A DNA stretch of 64,000 nt. It comes from Planctomycetota bacterium. GTDB lineage: Bacteria > Planctomycetota > UBA11346. Positions 25,138 to 36,029 of the stretch are shown piece by piece. Under the pieces are notes generated by a model. That model did not search any database and was not told the origin of the DNA. It worked only from the letters and a program-made list of their open reading frames with translations. The stretch covers positions 124,001-188,000 of the forward strand of contig BJHQ01000004.1 in NCBI GenBank assembly GCA_014193115.1, read 5' to 3'. How positions within the stretch are numbered: position 1 is the first letter of the stretch; every line of letters begins with the position of its first letter. The position numbers and the translations under genes are program-made.

Positions 25138-27141
25138 ATGACCCAGCACGCCTTCCAGACCGAGGTCCAGCAACTGCTGCACCTGATGATCCACAGTTTG
25201 TACTCAGAGCGCGAAGTTTTCTTGCGCGAATTGATCTCCAACGCTGCCGATGCCTGCGACAAACTGAGGATTCGCTCGCTGACCGATGGGGCGCTGCTTC
25301 CTTCAAGCGAAACCTTGCAGATCGAGGTCCTGCCCGACACCGCGGAGCGCCGGTTGGTCATCCGCGACAACGGCATCGGCATGACCCTCGACGACGCCAT
25401 CGAGCATCTGGGCACCATCGCCAAGTCGGGCACCAAGGCCTTCCTGACCTCGTTGGCCGATGGCGACGCCCGCAAGAACGCCAACCTGATCGGTCAGTTC
25501 GGCGTAGGGTTCTATTCGTCGTTCATGGTCGCCGACCAGGTGGTGGTGGAATCCCGGGCCGCTGGCGCCAGCGCTGAACAGGGCGTGCGCTGGGCTTCCT
25601 CCGGCGACGGCACCTACACCACTGAACCGGTCACCTTGGCCCGACGCGGCACGACCATCACCCTGCACCTGAAAGAGGACGCCAAGGACTTCGCCGAACC
25701 CTGGCGCCTGCGCACGCTGATCAAAAAATACAGCGATTACCTGCCCTATCCGGTGATGCTGCCCAAGGAGGATCCGGCCAAGAAGGACGGCGAGAAGATC
25801 GCATCGGAGGAAAAAGAGCAGGCCAACGCCGGCCAGGCCCTGTGGACCCGGCCCAAGGACCAGATCACCGACGAACAATATGCCGAGTTCTACCGGACCG
25901 TTTCCCACCAGTGGGATGAGCCGGCGACCCGGCTGCATGTCGCGGTGGAAGGCACGCTGTCATTCACATCGCTGCTGTTCATCCCGACCCAGCGGCCGAT
26001 GGACCTGTTCGAACGCGACCACCGCGGCCTGAGCCTGTACGTGCGCCGGGTGTTCGTGATGGATGAATGCAAGGATCTGCTGCCCGATTGGCTGCGTTTC
26101 GTCAAAGGCGTGGTCGACAGCGACGACCTGCCGCTGAACGTCAGCCGCGAGATCCTCCAGCAGCAGGACACTGTGCCCAAACTGCGCAAGCAGCTGGTCA
26201 AGCGGCTTTGCGACCACCTGCTGAAATTGGCCCAATCGAGCGATGCCGCCGAACAGAAGGCGTGGATTTCGATCGAAGAGACCTTCGGCCAGGTGATCCG
26301 CGAGGGCATCGTCAGCGACCATGAGAACAAGGACCGGGTCGCCCGGCTCGCCCGCTATCGTTCGACCTGGACCATCGCGACGCCGTCGATCACGGCAGCG
26401 GTCCCGCCGGTGCTGGCCGATGGTTCGACCACGGTGAGCGATGCCACGGCGGCGGTGGCGGATGGCTCCGCCGACAACGCGGTGCGGCCGACCAAGACCA
26501 GCCTGGAGGACTATGTCCGGCGCATGCCCTCGACCCAACCGGCGATCTATGTCGTGGCCGCGCCCAACCTGGAATCGGCCAAGGGTTCACCCCACGCCGA
26601 AGCCGCGGTGCGCAAAGGCTATGAAGTCCTGTTCCTGATCGATCCGGTCGATGAATGGGTGGTGCAGCACCTCGACAAATTCGATGGCAAAGACGTGGTC
26701 AACCTCGCCAAAGGCGATCTAGCCAGCGCCGAGGACAAGAAGGAGCTTGAGGAAAAATCCAAACGTTTCGAAGGATTCCTGGGTTTCTGCAAAGAGCAGC
26801 TGGGCGACGGGGTCGGCTCGGTCCAGCTGACCAGCGCCCTGTCGGACAGCCCATGCCGGCTGGTCGCTGATCCCCATGCGCCGTCGCCGCAGGTCGAGGA
26901 GATGATGCGCCGGATGGGCCAGACGGTGCCGCCGAGCAAGCGCACCCTGGAGCTCAACCCCGGCCATCCGCTGATCCAACGGCTGCAAGCGCTGCACAGC
27001 GCCGAGCCAAGCGCCGCGAAGCTGGCCGGGTGGGTGGCGGTGCTGCGCGACCAGGCGGTGCTGGCTGAGGGCGGTCGGATCGCCGATCCCGCCAGTTTCG
27101 CCAAAAAAGTGCAGGAACTGCTGCTGACCGCCGCGGGGTGA
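25138..27141 (+). CDS. htpG: HtpG, Hsp90-family chaperone
   Basis: This 667-residue cytosolic ATP-dependent chaperone starts with the ATP-binding domain (LHLMIHSLYSEREVFLRELI, SNAADACDK, IRDNGIGMTLDDAIEHLGTI, IGQFGVGFYSSFMVADQV). The middle domain carries RGLSLYVRRVFVMDECKDLL and LNVSREILQQ, and a C-terminal dimerisation part follows (KRTLELNPGHPLIQRL). An insert around residues 415-450 (PPVLADGSTTVSDATAAVAD and onward) interrupts the usual Arg-containing loop before TSLEDYVRRM and looks low-complexity. The length is slightly above E. coli HtpG (624). It is a single gene, divergent from nadD and convergent with an unknown exported protein. Confidence 0.96.
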   Translation: MTQHAFQTEVQQLLHLMIHSLYSEREVFLRELISNAADACDKLRIRSLTDGALLPSSETLQIEVLPDTAERRLVIRDNGIGMTLDDAIEHLGTIAKSGTKAFLTSLADGDARKNANLIGQFGVGFYSSFMVADQVVVESRAAGASAEQGVRWASSGDGTYTTEPVTLARRGTTITLHLKEDAKDFAEPWRLRTLIKKYSDYLPYPVMLPKEDPAKKDGEKIASEEKEQANAGQALWTRPKDQITDEQYAEFYRTVSHQWDEPATRLHVAVEGTLSFTSLLFIPTQRPMDLFERDHRGLSLYVRRVFVMDECKDLLPDWLRFVKGVVDSDDLPLNVSREILQQQDTVPKLRKQLVKRLCDHLLKLAQSSDAAEQKAWISIEETFGQVIREGIVSDHENKDRVARLARYRSTWTIATPSITAAVPPVLADGSTTVSDATAAVADGSADNAVRPTKTSLEDYVRRMPSTQPAIYVVAAPNLESAKGSPHAEAAVRKGYEVLFLIDPVDEWVVQHLDKFDGKDVVNLAKGDLASAEDKKELEEKSKRFEGFLGFCKEQLGDGVGSVQLTSALSDSPCRLVADPHAPSPQVEEMMRRMGQTVPPSKRTLELNPGHPLIQRLQALHSAEPSAAKLAGWVAVLRDQAVLAEGGRIADPASFAKKVQELLLTAAG

Positions 27142-27157
27142 ACCGGCAGCAGTCTGG

Positions 27158-27188
27158 GGATCCGGCGGTCTTCCCGACCGCCGGATCC
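27158..27188. terminator. Strong 13-bp hairpin between convergent genes
   Basis: GGATCCGGCGGTC (27158-27170) and GACCGCCGGATCC (27176-27188) form a perfect 13-bp stem with a TTCCC loop. It lies midway between htpG and the convergent unknown gene. No clear U-tract follows on either strand, so it may end transcription with help or simply block read-through in both directions. Confidence 0.7.
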
Positions 27189-27204
27189 GGCGCGATCTTT
27201 CCGG

Positions 27205-28215
27205 TCAGAACCCGGAAGCGTCCGGCTTCGGCTTGTCCGCAGCGCCAGCCGGCTTGTCCGTCGCGCCAGCCGGCTTGTCCGCAGCGCCAGCCGGCTTGTC
27301 CTGAGCGCCAGCTGGCTTGTCCGGTACCACCGTCGGCTTGCTTGCTGGCCGCGGAGCCGGCTCCTTGGGCACGATCTTCACCGTCGGCAAAACAACCGCT
27401 TCGGATTCCGGCAGCACGGCCAGGTTGGTCAGGGTGAAGGGCACCTGGACCTCTTCCGATGGCGGATGCAAGGCAAGCAGCAGTCCGCCTTCGTCATCCA
27501 TCATCCCACGAATCGACCGAAAGGCCTCGCCGTCTCCTCCTGAGCCGCCGCCATAGCTGTTGTCGCGCCGCTCCGAGCCGTCGGCGTTCAAGATCGAGAT
27601 TTTCGCGATCCGGTCCATGCTGGTGGTCGAGGTCCGGATCTCGATCCGATCGCCTTCGTTGCCGCCGCGCTTGCGGGTGACCGTGACCGGATCGGGCAGA
27701 CCGACAATTTCTAGCGGTTTCCCGAGGAAATCCTTGATTGGTTTGATCTCCGCCTGCTTGCCGACGCCTTTGGCGACGACCAGGGTGACCACTCCGGACA
27801 GGCGGGCGATGGCCTTGGGCAGGGTGCGGGTCGTCAGGTTCAGGTTGGCATCGTAGCGTCCCTGGCCCTGCTCGTACTCGCCGTAGCTGCGTTGATTCTG
27901 CCGCGCCAGATCCCGATCGCGGTCGCGGGATCCCAGGTTTTCGCCGGTGTCAGAGACGGCCTCGGTGACCACGACACTGCGGCAGGCCATGAACCGCAGC
28001 CCAGGGGCGAGCGGTTTGATGGTCAATGACAACGACATGCTGATCGTCGGGCGCTCCAGCGCCTCGCCCTCATCGAACCGCCGGTTGAGCGAGACGCTGA
28101 GGTTCGCTGGGATAATCTTGGCGACAGCGGTCGGCGTGGATGGGGCGTCGCCAGACCAGATCGAGCCGGCGACGAGCGCAGGCAGGATGGCGAGTGCGGT
28201 GCGGGTGCTGGACAT
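27205..28215 (-). CDS. Unknown exported protein with a C-terminal DKPAGA repeat tail
   Basis: I cannot assign a function. From the ATG at 28215 the product is 336 residues with a signal peptide (MSSTRTALAILPALVAGSIW). The middle contains beta-strand-rich stretches and an Arg/Asp-rich loop (SRDRDRDLARQNQRSYGEYE). After a Gly-rich segment (NSYGGGSGGDGEAF) comes a strand-rich part and finally a tail with four DKPAGA units, coded by 18-base tandem repeats at about 27235-27315. Such a Lys/Pro/Ala tail is typical of cell-wall- or surface-associated proteins. It lies 220 bp downstream of another exported unknown on the same strand. Confidence 0.65.
   Translation of the reverse strand: MSSTRTALAILPALVAGSIWSGDAPSTPTAVAKIIPANLSVSLNRRFDEGEALERPTISMSLSLTIKPLAPGLRFMACRSVVVTEAVSDTGENLGSRDRDRDLARQNQRSYGEYEQGQGRYDANLNLTTRTLPKAIARLSGVVTLVVAKGVGKQAEIKPIKDFLGKPLEIVGLPDPVTVTRKRGGNEGDRIEIRTSTTSMDRIAKISILNADGSERRDNSYGGGSGGDGEAFRSIRGMMDDEGGLLLALHPPSEEVQVPFTLTNLAVLPESEAVVLPTVKIVPKEPAPRPASKPTVVPDKPAGAQDKPAGAADKPAGATDKPAGAADKPKPDASGF
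27229..27318 (-). repeat. 18-bp tandem repeat encoding DKPAGA
   Basis: Four nearly identical 18-base units read on the minus strand as DKPAGA with A/Q/T changes at the junctions (DKPAGAQ, DKPAGAA, DKPAGAT, DKPAGAA), ending DKPKPDASGF. The unit on the plus strand is close to GCCAGCCGGCTTGTCCGC. Copy number is likely to vary between strains. Confidence 0.8.
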
Positions 28216-28392
28216 GGCGAGGGACCTTGGTGGAAGCCTGGGTCGGCCAGCCACGAATTCCAGGCGGCGTTGCTGATCGCTGGCTGGCGCGGTTCACCTG
28301 CCCCCGCGGTTCACCAGCTGGAGCGGTTCACCAGCTGGCAAGGCCTGGCCGAAGCTGGACCTCGTTTCGCCTTGCACGCGGTCGTCCTCGTC

Positions 28393-28438
28393 ACCGGACG
28401 TTAGCCGGTGCTCCGCCTACGCAGCCTGCGGCTGGTCA
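28393..28438 (-). repeat. Dispersed repeat family A, left-end copy at a stop codon
   Basis: On the minus strand the copy starts exactly at the TGA of the upstream unknown gene and reads TGACCAGCCGCAGGCTGCG followed by GGCGGAGCACCGG. It matches the beginning of the copy at 16953, which also starts at a TGA stop. Downstream similarity fades within about 50 bp. The rest of the gap to 28216 has three GCGGTTCACC words and nothing else identifiable. Confidence 0.6.
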
Positions 28439-29611
28439 GGGCGCCGCGCGCAACGGCCAGGGTTTTTCCGGAGGATCGGTCCATTCCACGACCAGGACCT
28501 GGCCGGCGAGCCGGACCGTGCCTCCGGCCGGGGTCGGAGCCGGGATGGTGACGCCCAGCTCAGCAACCTCCGCCAGCGTGGTTGGCCAGCGCCCGGCTTT
28601 CTTCACGGCGGAGAGCAGCTCCTGGTTGGCTCTGCTTAGCGAACCACGGAAATCCCTGCGGAATTCGCCGCCAGGGTAGAACGTACCATCGATCAACCGC
28701 ATCCACGGCCAGCCCCACGGATCGTGGCGCAGGCGCCAACGGCCGGCTTGGTCGCGGATGATGGGCAGGGCGCCGGCCGGCGGGATTTTGGTGGCGGGCA
28801 GAGCCGCGATCCGCTCGGCGATCGGCTTGGCCAGAATCTGCCAGGTTTCATCCTGCAGATTGGGCAGGAACACGACCTGTGGCAGTTCTTTCAACGCCGC
28901 GGACATCGCCCGCTGGGCATAGGTCGACAGCTGTTCGCGCAAGGCGCCCTCGACGAACTCGGCCGAGGACGTACCAGGCGTGGTGTGCTCAAGCTGCTCC
29001 AGCCAATACGGCACCTGTTCAAGGCCGTCGAAGGCCCGGTTCCCCATCATCTGCTGCCAGCGCCAGACCTGGTTGCGGCCGTTCGCGTCGGATTCGTGGG
29101 CCGCCCAATCGGCCAGTACCGCGTCGAGGATCTCTGGATGTCGCTCCTCGAAATCGAAGAACGCCACCAAGCAGGATGCGAACATCCGGCGGATTTTGGT
29201 CTCGTAGGGCAGGTTGTGAATGCCCAATCCGGTGTAACGCAGCTCGTCGCCGTGCCGTCCCAGGATCCCGCTGAGGTTCAGCGCGGCGTTCTGATAGAAT
29301 GGGAGGAACAACGGGTCGAGGGGAATCAGCGTGTCGTAGAGCCGGACGAACACTGACGAGCCGTCGGGCAAGCGGTCATCCTTGCGATCGATGACCAGCT
29401 GCTGGAATTGGAACGAGTCGATCCAGCGCAGCTTCGCGGCGGTGGCAGCCTGGCCCAGGGCGAGGACCCGGGCCGTCGTCGGACCAGGCAGGAAAGCGAG
29501 TTCCTTGGTCTTGATCACCGCCTTGGCGCCGACGAAGCGGGAGATGTTCCAGCCGAGCAAAATGCCGGCCAGCGCCAAGATGGCCAGGATCAGGAAATAG
29601 GTCCGCAGCAT
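28436..29611 (-). CDS. Unknown membrane-anchored protein, probably partner of the ABC-2 permease
   Basis: This 391-residue protein has one N-terminal membrane helix (YFLILAILALAGILLGWNI) and a large external part. That part looks alpha-helical, with LAFLPGPTTARVLALGQAAT, LRWIDSFQFQQLVIDRK, LYDTLIPLDPLFLPFYQNAA and many Trp-rich turns reminiscent of TPR-like proteins. It starts 21 bp downstream of the permease gene on the same strand, so they are probably co-transcribed and may work together in export or envelope assembly. I recognise no catalytic motif. Confidence 0.65.
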   Translation of the reverse strand: MLRTYFLILAILALAGILLGWNISRFVGAKAVIKTKELAFLPGPTTARVLALGQAATAAKLRWIDSFQFQQLVIDRKDDRLPDGSSVFVRLYDTLIPLDPLFLPFYQNAALNLSGILGRHGDELRYTGLGIHNLPYETKIRRMFASCLVAFFDFEERHPEILDAVLADWAAHESDANGRNQVWRWQQMMGNRAFDGLEQVPYWLEQLEHTTPGTSSAEFVEGALREQLSTYAQRAMSAALKELPQVVFLPNLQDETWQILAKPIAERIAALPATKIPPAGALPIIRDQAGRWRLRHDPWGWPWMRLIDGTFYPGGEFRRDFRGSLSRANQELLSAVKKAGRWPTTLAEVAELGVTIPAPTPAGGTVRLAGQVLVVEWTDPPEKPWPLRAAP

Positions 29612-29632
29612 GACTCGTTCCGGGCTGCTCGA

Positions 29633-30388
29633 TCAGAGCTGTTTACGCCGGAAGACCGCCACGGTGATGGTGACCAGCAGGGCGATCCATAATCCGGCGT
29701 AGGCCAGATGCATGACCACATCGCCCGGATTGATCGGGATGCCGTGGGCGGCCTGGTCGCGGTAGGTGAAATGGCCGAGGTCCGGGACCAGGCTGGCCAA
29801 GCCGGCGGCCACAGGGGCCTGCCAGCCCTTCAGATAATGCATCAGGCCGGGCAGCGAGGCCACGGCGTGTCCCAGAGCATAGGTCGCCAGGCCGAGCACG
29901 GCGGCGAGCAGGGGCGAGGTCAGCGCCGTCCAGCACAGGCTGACCGCCGCCATGACCAGGACTTCGGCGATGGTCAGGCCGCCGGCGACCACCAGCCAGC
30001 CGGTGACCTTGGCTCCGGTGATCCACAGGTAGGCCAGCCCGATGGCCAGCATCGCCGCCTGTCCAGCGGCCAGCGCAGCGCTGAGGCCAGCGAATTTGCC
30101 GACTACGAACTGCCACCGGGGCAAAGGGCGGGACAGCACCGTGTACAAGGTGCGCGATTGGATCTCGGCCTGGACCAGGGCGGTTCCGGTGGCCACCGCC
30201 ACCAGTACTCCGATCAGGCTTTGCAAGGAAAGGACGATGTTGGTGGTGACCAGGTTGCCATCGGTGGAGCTGACCCAGCCGACGATCCGCGACAGCGCGA
30301 CGCAGATGGCGAAGATGATGAGCAGGCCGAGGAAGGCCCGGGAACGGACGGCTTCGCGGAAGGTGGCGCCGGCGATGACCAGGATCAT
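29633..30388 (-). CDS. ABC-2-type transporter permease subunit
   Basis: This 251-residue integral membrane protein has about six helices (for example FLGLLIIFAICVALSRIVGW, LIGVLVAVATGTALV, ILWIT-type segments and LWIALLVTITVAVF). The ABC-2 family pattern is seen in TFREAVRSRAFLGLLI and IQSRTLYTVLSRPLPRWQFVVGKF, the conserved loop between helices 2 and 3. No ATPase gene is adjacent in this window, so the partner ATPase must be encoded elsewhere. The start at 30388 is chosen because the upstream frame lacks hydrophobic character and runs into the divergent cyclase promoter region. The substrate is unknown. Confidence 0.82.
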   Translation of the reverse strand: MILVIAGATFREAVRSRAFLGLLIIFAICVALSRIVGWVSSTDGNLVTTNIVLSLQSLIGVLVAVATGTALVQAEIQSRTLYTVLSRPLPRWQFVVGKFAGLSAALAAGQAAMLAIGLAYLWITGAKVTGWLVVAGGLTIAEVLVMAAVSLCWTALTSPLLAAVLGLATYALGHAVASLPGLMHYLKGWQAPVAAGLASLVPDLGHFTYRDQAAHGIPINPGDVVMHLAYAGLWIALLVTITVAVFRRKQL

Positions 30389-30557
30389 GTCTGGTGCGGA
30401 TCGTGCTGTCGCGGAGGCGATGCCAAGACTCCCGTGCCTAGCCGAACGGATGAAGCATGCGCAGCGACCGCGCCGATGGCGCCGCCTGTTGCCGGCACGC
30501 GGCTGGCGGATCCCACGAACTGGCCTGGTCAAGGATCGTGGCGTACCCTGAACTGGC

Positions 30558-31826
30558 ATGGCCTCCCCCGTCCTGTCGCTATCTGGACCAGAGGCACGGC
30601 CGGTCGTCACCGAATTCTTGGCGTACAGCGCCCTGTTCCCATTGGCCTTGGTGGTCCTGACCATCTGCACCGTCCCTCCGGGCCAGTGGTCCGGTCACCT
30701 GTGGGTGCTGCCAGCGATCGGCGGTGGCTACCTGCAGGCCTTCACCTTGGCCCATCCGGCGGCAGCAGTTCCCGGCTGGCGGAGGTTCACAGCCCACCTG
30801 ATCGCACCCGGCTTGGCCTGCACCGTCTTGGTGGCCCAATGCGGTCTGTCAGCTCTGGCCACGCCGATTCCAGTGGTGTGGTGGGGAACCGCTGTGGCCA
30901 TCGGCTTTCTGCGCAGCCTGTCAGTGACGAAAGAGCCTTGGGCGACGATCCTGATCGCCACCGAGCATGTGCTGCGGGCGTCGGTGCTCGCAGCGCTGTT
31001 CGCCATCGCCGACGGGTCGGATTTGTCAGGGATTCTCGCCCAGGGGTCCCATGTGTTCGTGATCTCCGGGCTGCTTGCCACCGGGCTGGCGCTGGGCCTG
31101 TCCCAGGCCGCCGACCGGCGTCATCTGGACCAGCTGCGCGCCACGGCCGGACAACTGCAGGAATACAGCGAATGGCTGCTCGGCCGGACCCTGCTCACCC
31201 GGGCGGTGAGCGATCGCACGGCGCTCAAGCCGCGGCGGGTCGAGCGGGCTCTGCTGTTCATGGACATCCGCGGCTTCACCAAGTGGTCGGAGCCTCGCCA
31301 GCCCGAGGAGGTCCTCCACATGCTGGCCGGTTTCTACATCGCTTCCGAGCAGATCTGGTCGCCGTTCAAGCCGATCAAGGTCAAGCTGACCGCCGACGAG
31401 GTCTTCCTGGTATTCGAGGATCCGATGCAGGCGGCCAAGGCCGCCCTGGCCATGCGCGATGCGGTCGAGCAGTACCTGGAACCGTTCGCCCTCGGCGCCG
31501 GCATCGGCCTGCACTACGGGCCGGTGATCGAGGGCCTGCTCGGCGCCCAGCGGGTCCGGCAATTCGATGTGATCGGCGACACGGTGAACACGGCCAAGCG
31601 GATCTGCGACAACACCGCTTCTGGCGATGTGCTGATCTCGTACCAATTCCATTGCACCAATCCCACTCGGCTGGTGGTGGCGCCGATGACTGAGACCCGG
31701 GCCAAAGGCAAAAGTTCGGCGCTGATCCTGGCTCCACTGCTGGAGATCCGCGACGATCCGTTGCCCCCTGGAACCCGGGCGATCGAACGCAAGCCGCTGC
31801 CAGCCGTCGCCAAGCCCGGGACCTGA
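30558..31826 (+). CDS. Membrane-bound class III adenylate/guanylate cyclase
   Basis: This 422-residue protein has about six membrane helices in residues 20-190 and a C-terminal class III cyclase domain (about 225-400). D236 in FMDIRGFTKWSE is the first metal aspartate. The second metal region reads KLTADEVFLVFED with D280, where the usual GD pair is AD. The later signature GAGIGLHYGPVIEGLLG and VIGDTVNTAKRICD is strong. It would make cAMP or cGMP in response to a membrane or ligand signal. It is transcribed alone, convergent with mutL by only 4 bp. Activity is plausible, but the altered GD motif leaves some doubt. Confidence 0.85.
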   Translation: MASPVLSLSGPEARPVVTEFLAYSALFPLALVVLTICTVPPGQWSGHLWVLPAIGGGYLQAFTLAHPAAAVPGWRRFTAHLIAPGLACTVLVAQCGLSALATPIPVVWWGTAVAIGFLRSLSVTKEPWATILIATEHVLRASVLAALFAIADGSDLSGILAQGSHVFVISGLLATGLALGLSQAADRRHLDQLRATAGQLQEYSEWLLGRTLLTRAVSDRTALKPRRVERALLFMDIRGFTKWSEPRQPEEVLHMLAGFYIASEQIWSPFKPIKVKLTADEVFLVFEDPMQAAKAALAMRDAVEQYLEPFALGAGIGLHYGPVIEGLLGAQRVRQFDVIGDTVNTAKRICDNTASGDVLISYQFHCTNPTRLVVAPMTETRAKGKSSALILAPLLEIRDDPLPPGTRAIERKPLPAVAKPGT

Positions 31827-31830
31827 CCGC

Positions 31831-33831
<2,001 letters not shown>

Positions 33832-33840
33832 GGGAACCGC

Positions 33841-34608
33841 TCATCCCAGCGCCGGCTGGCCGATTCCGGCGCGATCGGCCGCGGCATCGGTCGGTCGCAG
33901 CGAGACCGTCGCCCGGCGCAGCCACGGCCGCGCCCGGAACCAGGCGAACACCGCGGCCTTGAGGAAGCGCAGGGTGTCCCACACCGGATGCAGCCCGCTG
34001 ACCTTGTCATTATAGATGACGGTGATCGGGACTTCGGTCACCGTGATTCCAGCCCGGCCGGCCAGCACGCAGACTTCGCTTTCCAGATCATAGCGCCGAC
34101 CGGCCAAGGGCAGGCGCAGGAGCAGCGCTGGATCGCACAGCCGGAAACCGCTCTGGCTGTCGATGATCCGCCGGCCGGCGAAGAACGTGACGGTCAGGCT
34201 GCTCAACCGGTTGAGGAAACGGCGATGGAGCGGCTGGCATTCGATCCGCAGCATGCGGCGGCCGATCACCAGGAACGGCTCCCGGCCGCGCTGATCCAGC
34301 ATCTTTGCAGCAGCGATCAGGCGCAGCGCTTCCCGCGGATCGTGCTGCCCGTCGCCGTCGATGAACAGCGCCAGGCGGAATCCTTGGTCCACGGCCCAGG
34401 CTGAACCGGCGAGGATCGCGCTGCCCTTGCCGCCGTTGGGCTTGCGCAGCACCCGGGCTCCGGCGGCCCGGGCCGCGGCAGCGGTGTCATCGTGGGAACC
34501 GTCGTCGACCACGAGCACGGGCAGGCCGAGTCCGACCAGCACGGCGATCACCGGGGCGATGCGGGTCGCCTCGTTGTAGGCCGGGACGATGGCAAGCAGC
34601 TCTGGCAT
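33841..34608 (-). CDS. Glycosyltransferase family 2 (polyprenyl-phosphate/dolichol-phosphate mannose synthase-like)
   Basis: This 255-residue cytoplasmic GT-A enzyme has no membrane segment of its own. It begins ELLAIVPAYNEATRIAPVI. The donor-binding aspartates appear in VLVVDDGSHDDT and FIDGDGQHDPRE (DxD-like), and an acceptor loop follows in DSQSGFRLCDP and LESEVCVLAG. It resembles DPM1-type synthases that transfer a sugar from a nucleotide sugar to a lipid phosphate. The Met at 34608 is chosen because the longer frame lacks homology. It overlaps nothing and is followed by mutL after 9 bp, an arrangement that appears fortuitous. It is divergent from the aminopeptidase gene. Confidence 0.88.
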   Translation of the reverse strand: MPELLAIVPAYNEATRIAPVIAVLVGLGLPVLVVDDGSHDDTAAAARAAGARVLRKPNGGKGSAILAGSAWAVDQGFRLALFIDGDGQHDPREALRLIAAAKMLDQRGREPFLVIGRRMLRIECQPLHRRFLNRLSSLTVTFFAGRRIIDSQSGFRLCDPALLLRLPLAGRRYDLESEVCVLAGRAGITVTEVPITVIYNDKVSGLHPVWDTLRFLKAAVFAWFRARPWLRRATVSLRPTDAAADRAGIGQPALG

Positions 34609-34735
34609 CGTCAGCGGATTAACCGTGGACAGGCCGGCTCGCCAAGGGGCGAATCCACGATCCGTGGACGGTCGGGCGACCCGCCGAGAGGACACAAGCC
34701 TTGGTCCTGCGTGCCCCGATTGCTACATCGCCACC

Positions 34736-36022
34736 ATGCCCGACGTCCCCGCCGATCTGGTTGCCGACCTGAGCAGCTTCCTCGACAGCGCCCCGGCGCC
34801 GTACCTGGCCGGTGAGGCCGTCGTCCGGCGCCTGGTGGCGTCCGGCTTCCGCGAACTGGCGCTGTCGGCGCCGACTTGGCCGGCGGAATCCGGCGGCTGG
34901 TTCGTACGCCGTGGTGCCGCGGTGATCGCCTGGATGTCCCGAAGCGGCCAGCCCCGCCGGCTGCGCGCGGTGGGGGCCCATGTCGACAGCCCGCACCTGC
35001 GGCTGAAGCCGCGCGCTGCGTATGCCTGCGAAGGCTGCCTGCAGCTCGGGGTCGAGGTCTACGGTGGAGCCCTGCACAACAGCTGGCTCGACCGCGATCT
35101 GGGTGTGGCGGGCACGGTGGTCGGGCGCGATGGCCGGGTCAGATCGGTGGATCTGCGCCGTCCTTTGGCCCGGGTCGCCCAGCTCGCGATCCATCTCGAC
35201 CGCAAGGTCACCGATGACGGCCTGAAGCTGAACGCCCAGCAGCACCTGGCCCCGATCTGGGGCCTGGCGCGCGCCGGGGAAGACGCCGACGGCGCCCTGC
35301 GCGCGGTGCTGGCCGACGCCGCGAAGCTCCCTCAGGACGAGCTGCTGACCTGGGATCTGTCGCTGTACGACCTGGCTCCGGCGGCCCGGCTCGGACGCGA
35401 TGGCGAGTTCCTGGTGTCGGGGCGGCTCGACAACCAGGTGAGCTGCTGGGCCGGGCTGACCGCGTTGATCGGTTCGGGCGGTGGCGAGGCAGGACTGCTG
35501 CCAGTGCTGGCCTGCTTCGACCACGAGGAGGTCGGCTCGGGCAGCGATGCCGGCGCCGATGGCGCTTTGTTCGGCCAAACGCTGGAGCGGATCGCCCTGA
35601 CCGCCGGACTGGATCGCGCCGCCTATCTCGCCCTGCTGTCGAGCGGGCTGCTGCTGTCGGCCGACATGGCCCATGCGGTGCATCCGAACTACGCCGACCG
35701 ACATGAACCGCGCCATCGCCCGCGCCTGGGCGGCGGTCCGGTGCTCAAGACCAACCACAACCAGCGCTATGCCACCACAGCGGCCACCGCCGCCGAGGTC
35801 CACCGGCTGGCGGCGCGTTGCGGCACGACCGTGCAGGATTTCGTCGCCCGCAGCGATCTGGGCTGCGGATCGACCATCGGGCCGGCGACCGCCGCGGCCC
35901 TCGGGCTGGCGGTGGCCGACCTGGGCGCGCCGATGCTGTCGATGCACTCAGCTCGGGAGCTGATGGCGGTAGCCGACATCGAACCGTATCAGCGGCTGCT
36001 CGCCGCGCATTTCGCTGGCTGA
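34736..36022 (+). CDS. apeB: M18 family aspartyl aminopeptidase
   Basis: This 428-residue cytosolic zinc aminopeptidase removes acidic N-terminal residues from peptides. Metal and catalytic motifs are visible: GAHVDSPHL (first zinc histidine), RLDNQ (bridging Asp), FDHEEVGSGS (catalytic Glu pair), ADMAHAVHPNY and PMLSMHSARELM (last histidine). The length and order match the M18 family. The start at 34736 is chosen because the upstream frame (RATRREDTSL) crosses the promoter region shared with the divergent glycosyltransferase gene. It is probably a single-gene unit. Confidence 0.94.
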   Translation: MPDVPADLVADLSSFLDSAPAPYLAGEAVVRRLVASGFRELALSAPTWPAESGGWFVRRGAAVIAWMSRSGQPRRLRAVGAHVDSPHLRLKPRAAYACEGCLQLGVEVYGGALHNSWLDRDLGVAGTVVGRDGRVRSVDLRRPLARVAQLAIHLDRKVTDDGLKLNAQQHLAPIWGLARAGEDADGALRAVLADAAKLPQDELLTWDLSLYDLAPAARLGRDGEFLVSGRLDNQVSCWAGLTALIGSGGGEAGLLPVLACFDHEEVGSGSDAGADGALFGQTLERIALTAGLDRAAYLALLSSGLLLSADMAHAVHPNYADRHEPRHRPRLGGGPVLKTNHNQRYATTAATAAEVHRLAARCGTTVQDFVARSDLGCGSTIGPATAAALGLAVADLGAPMLSMHSARELMAVADIEPYQRLLAAHFAG

Positions 36023-36029
36023 ACGGCGG

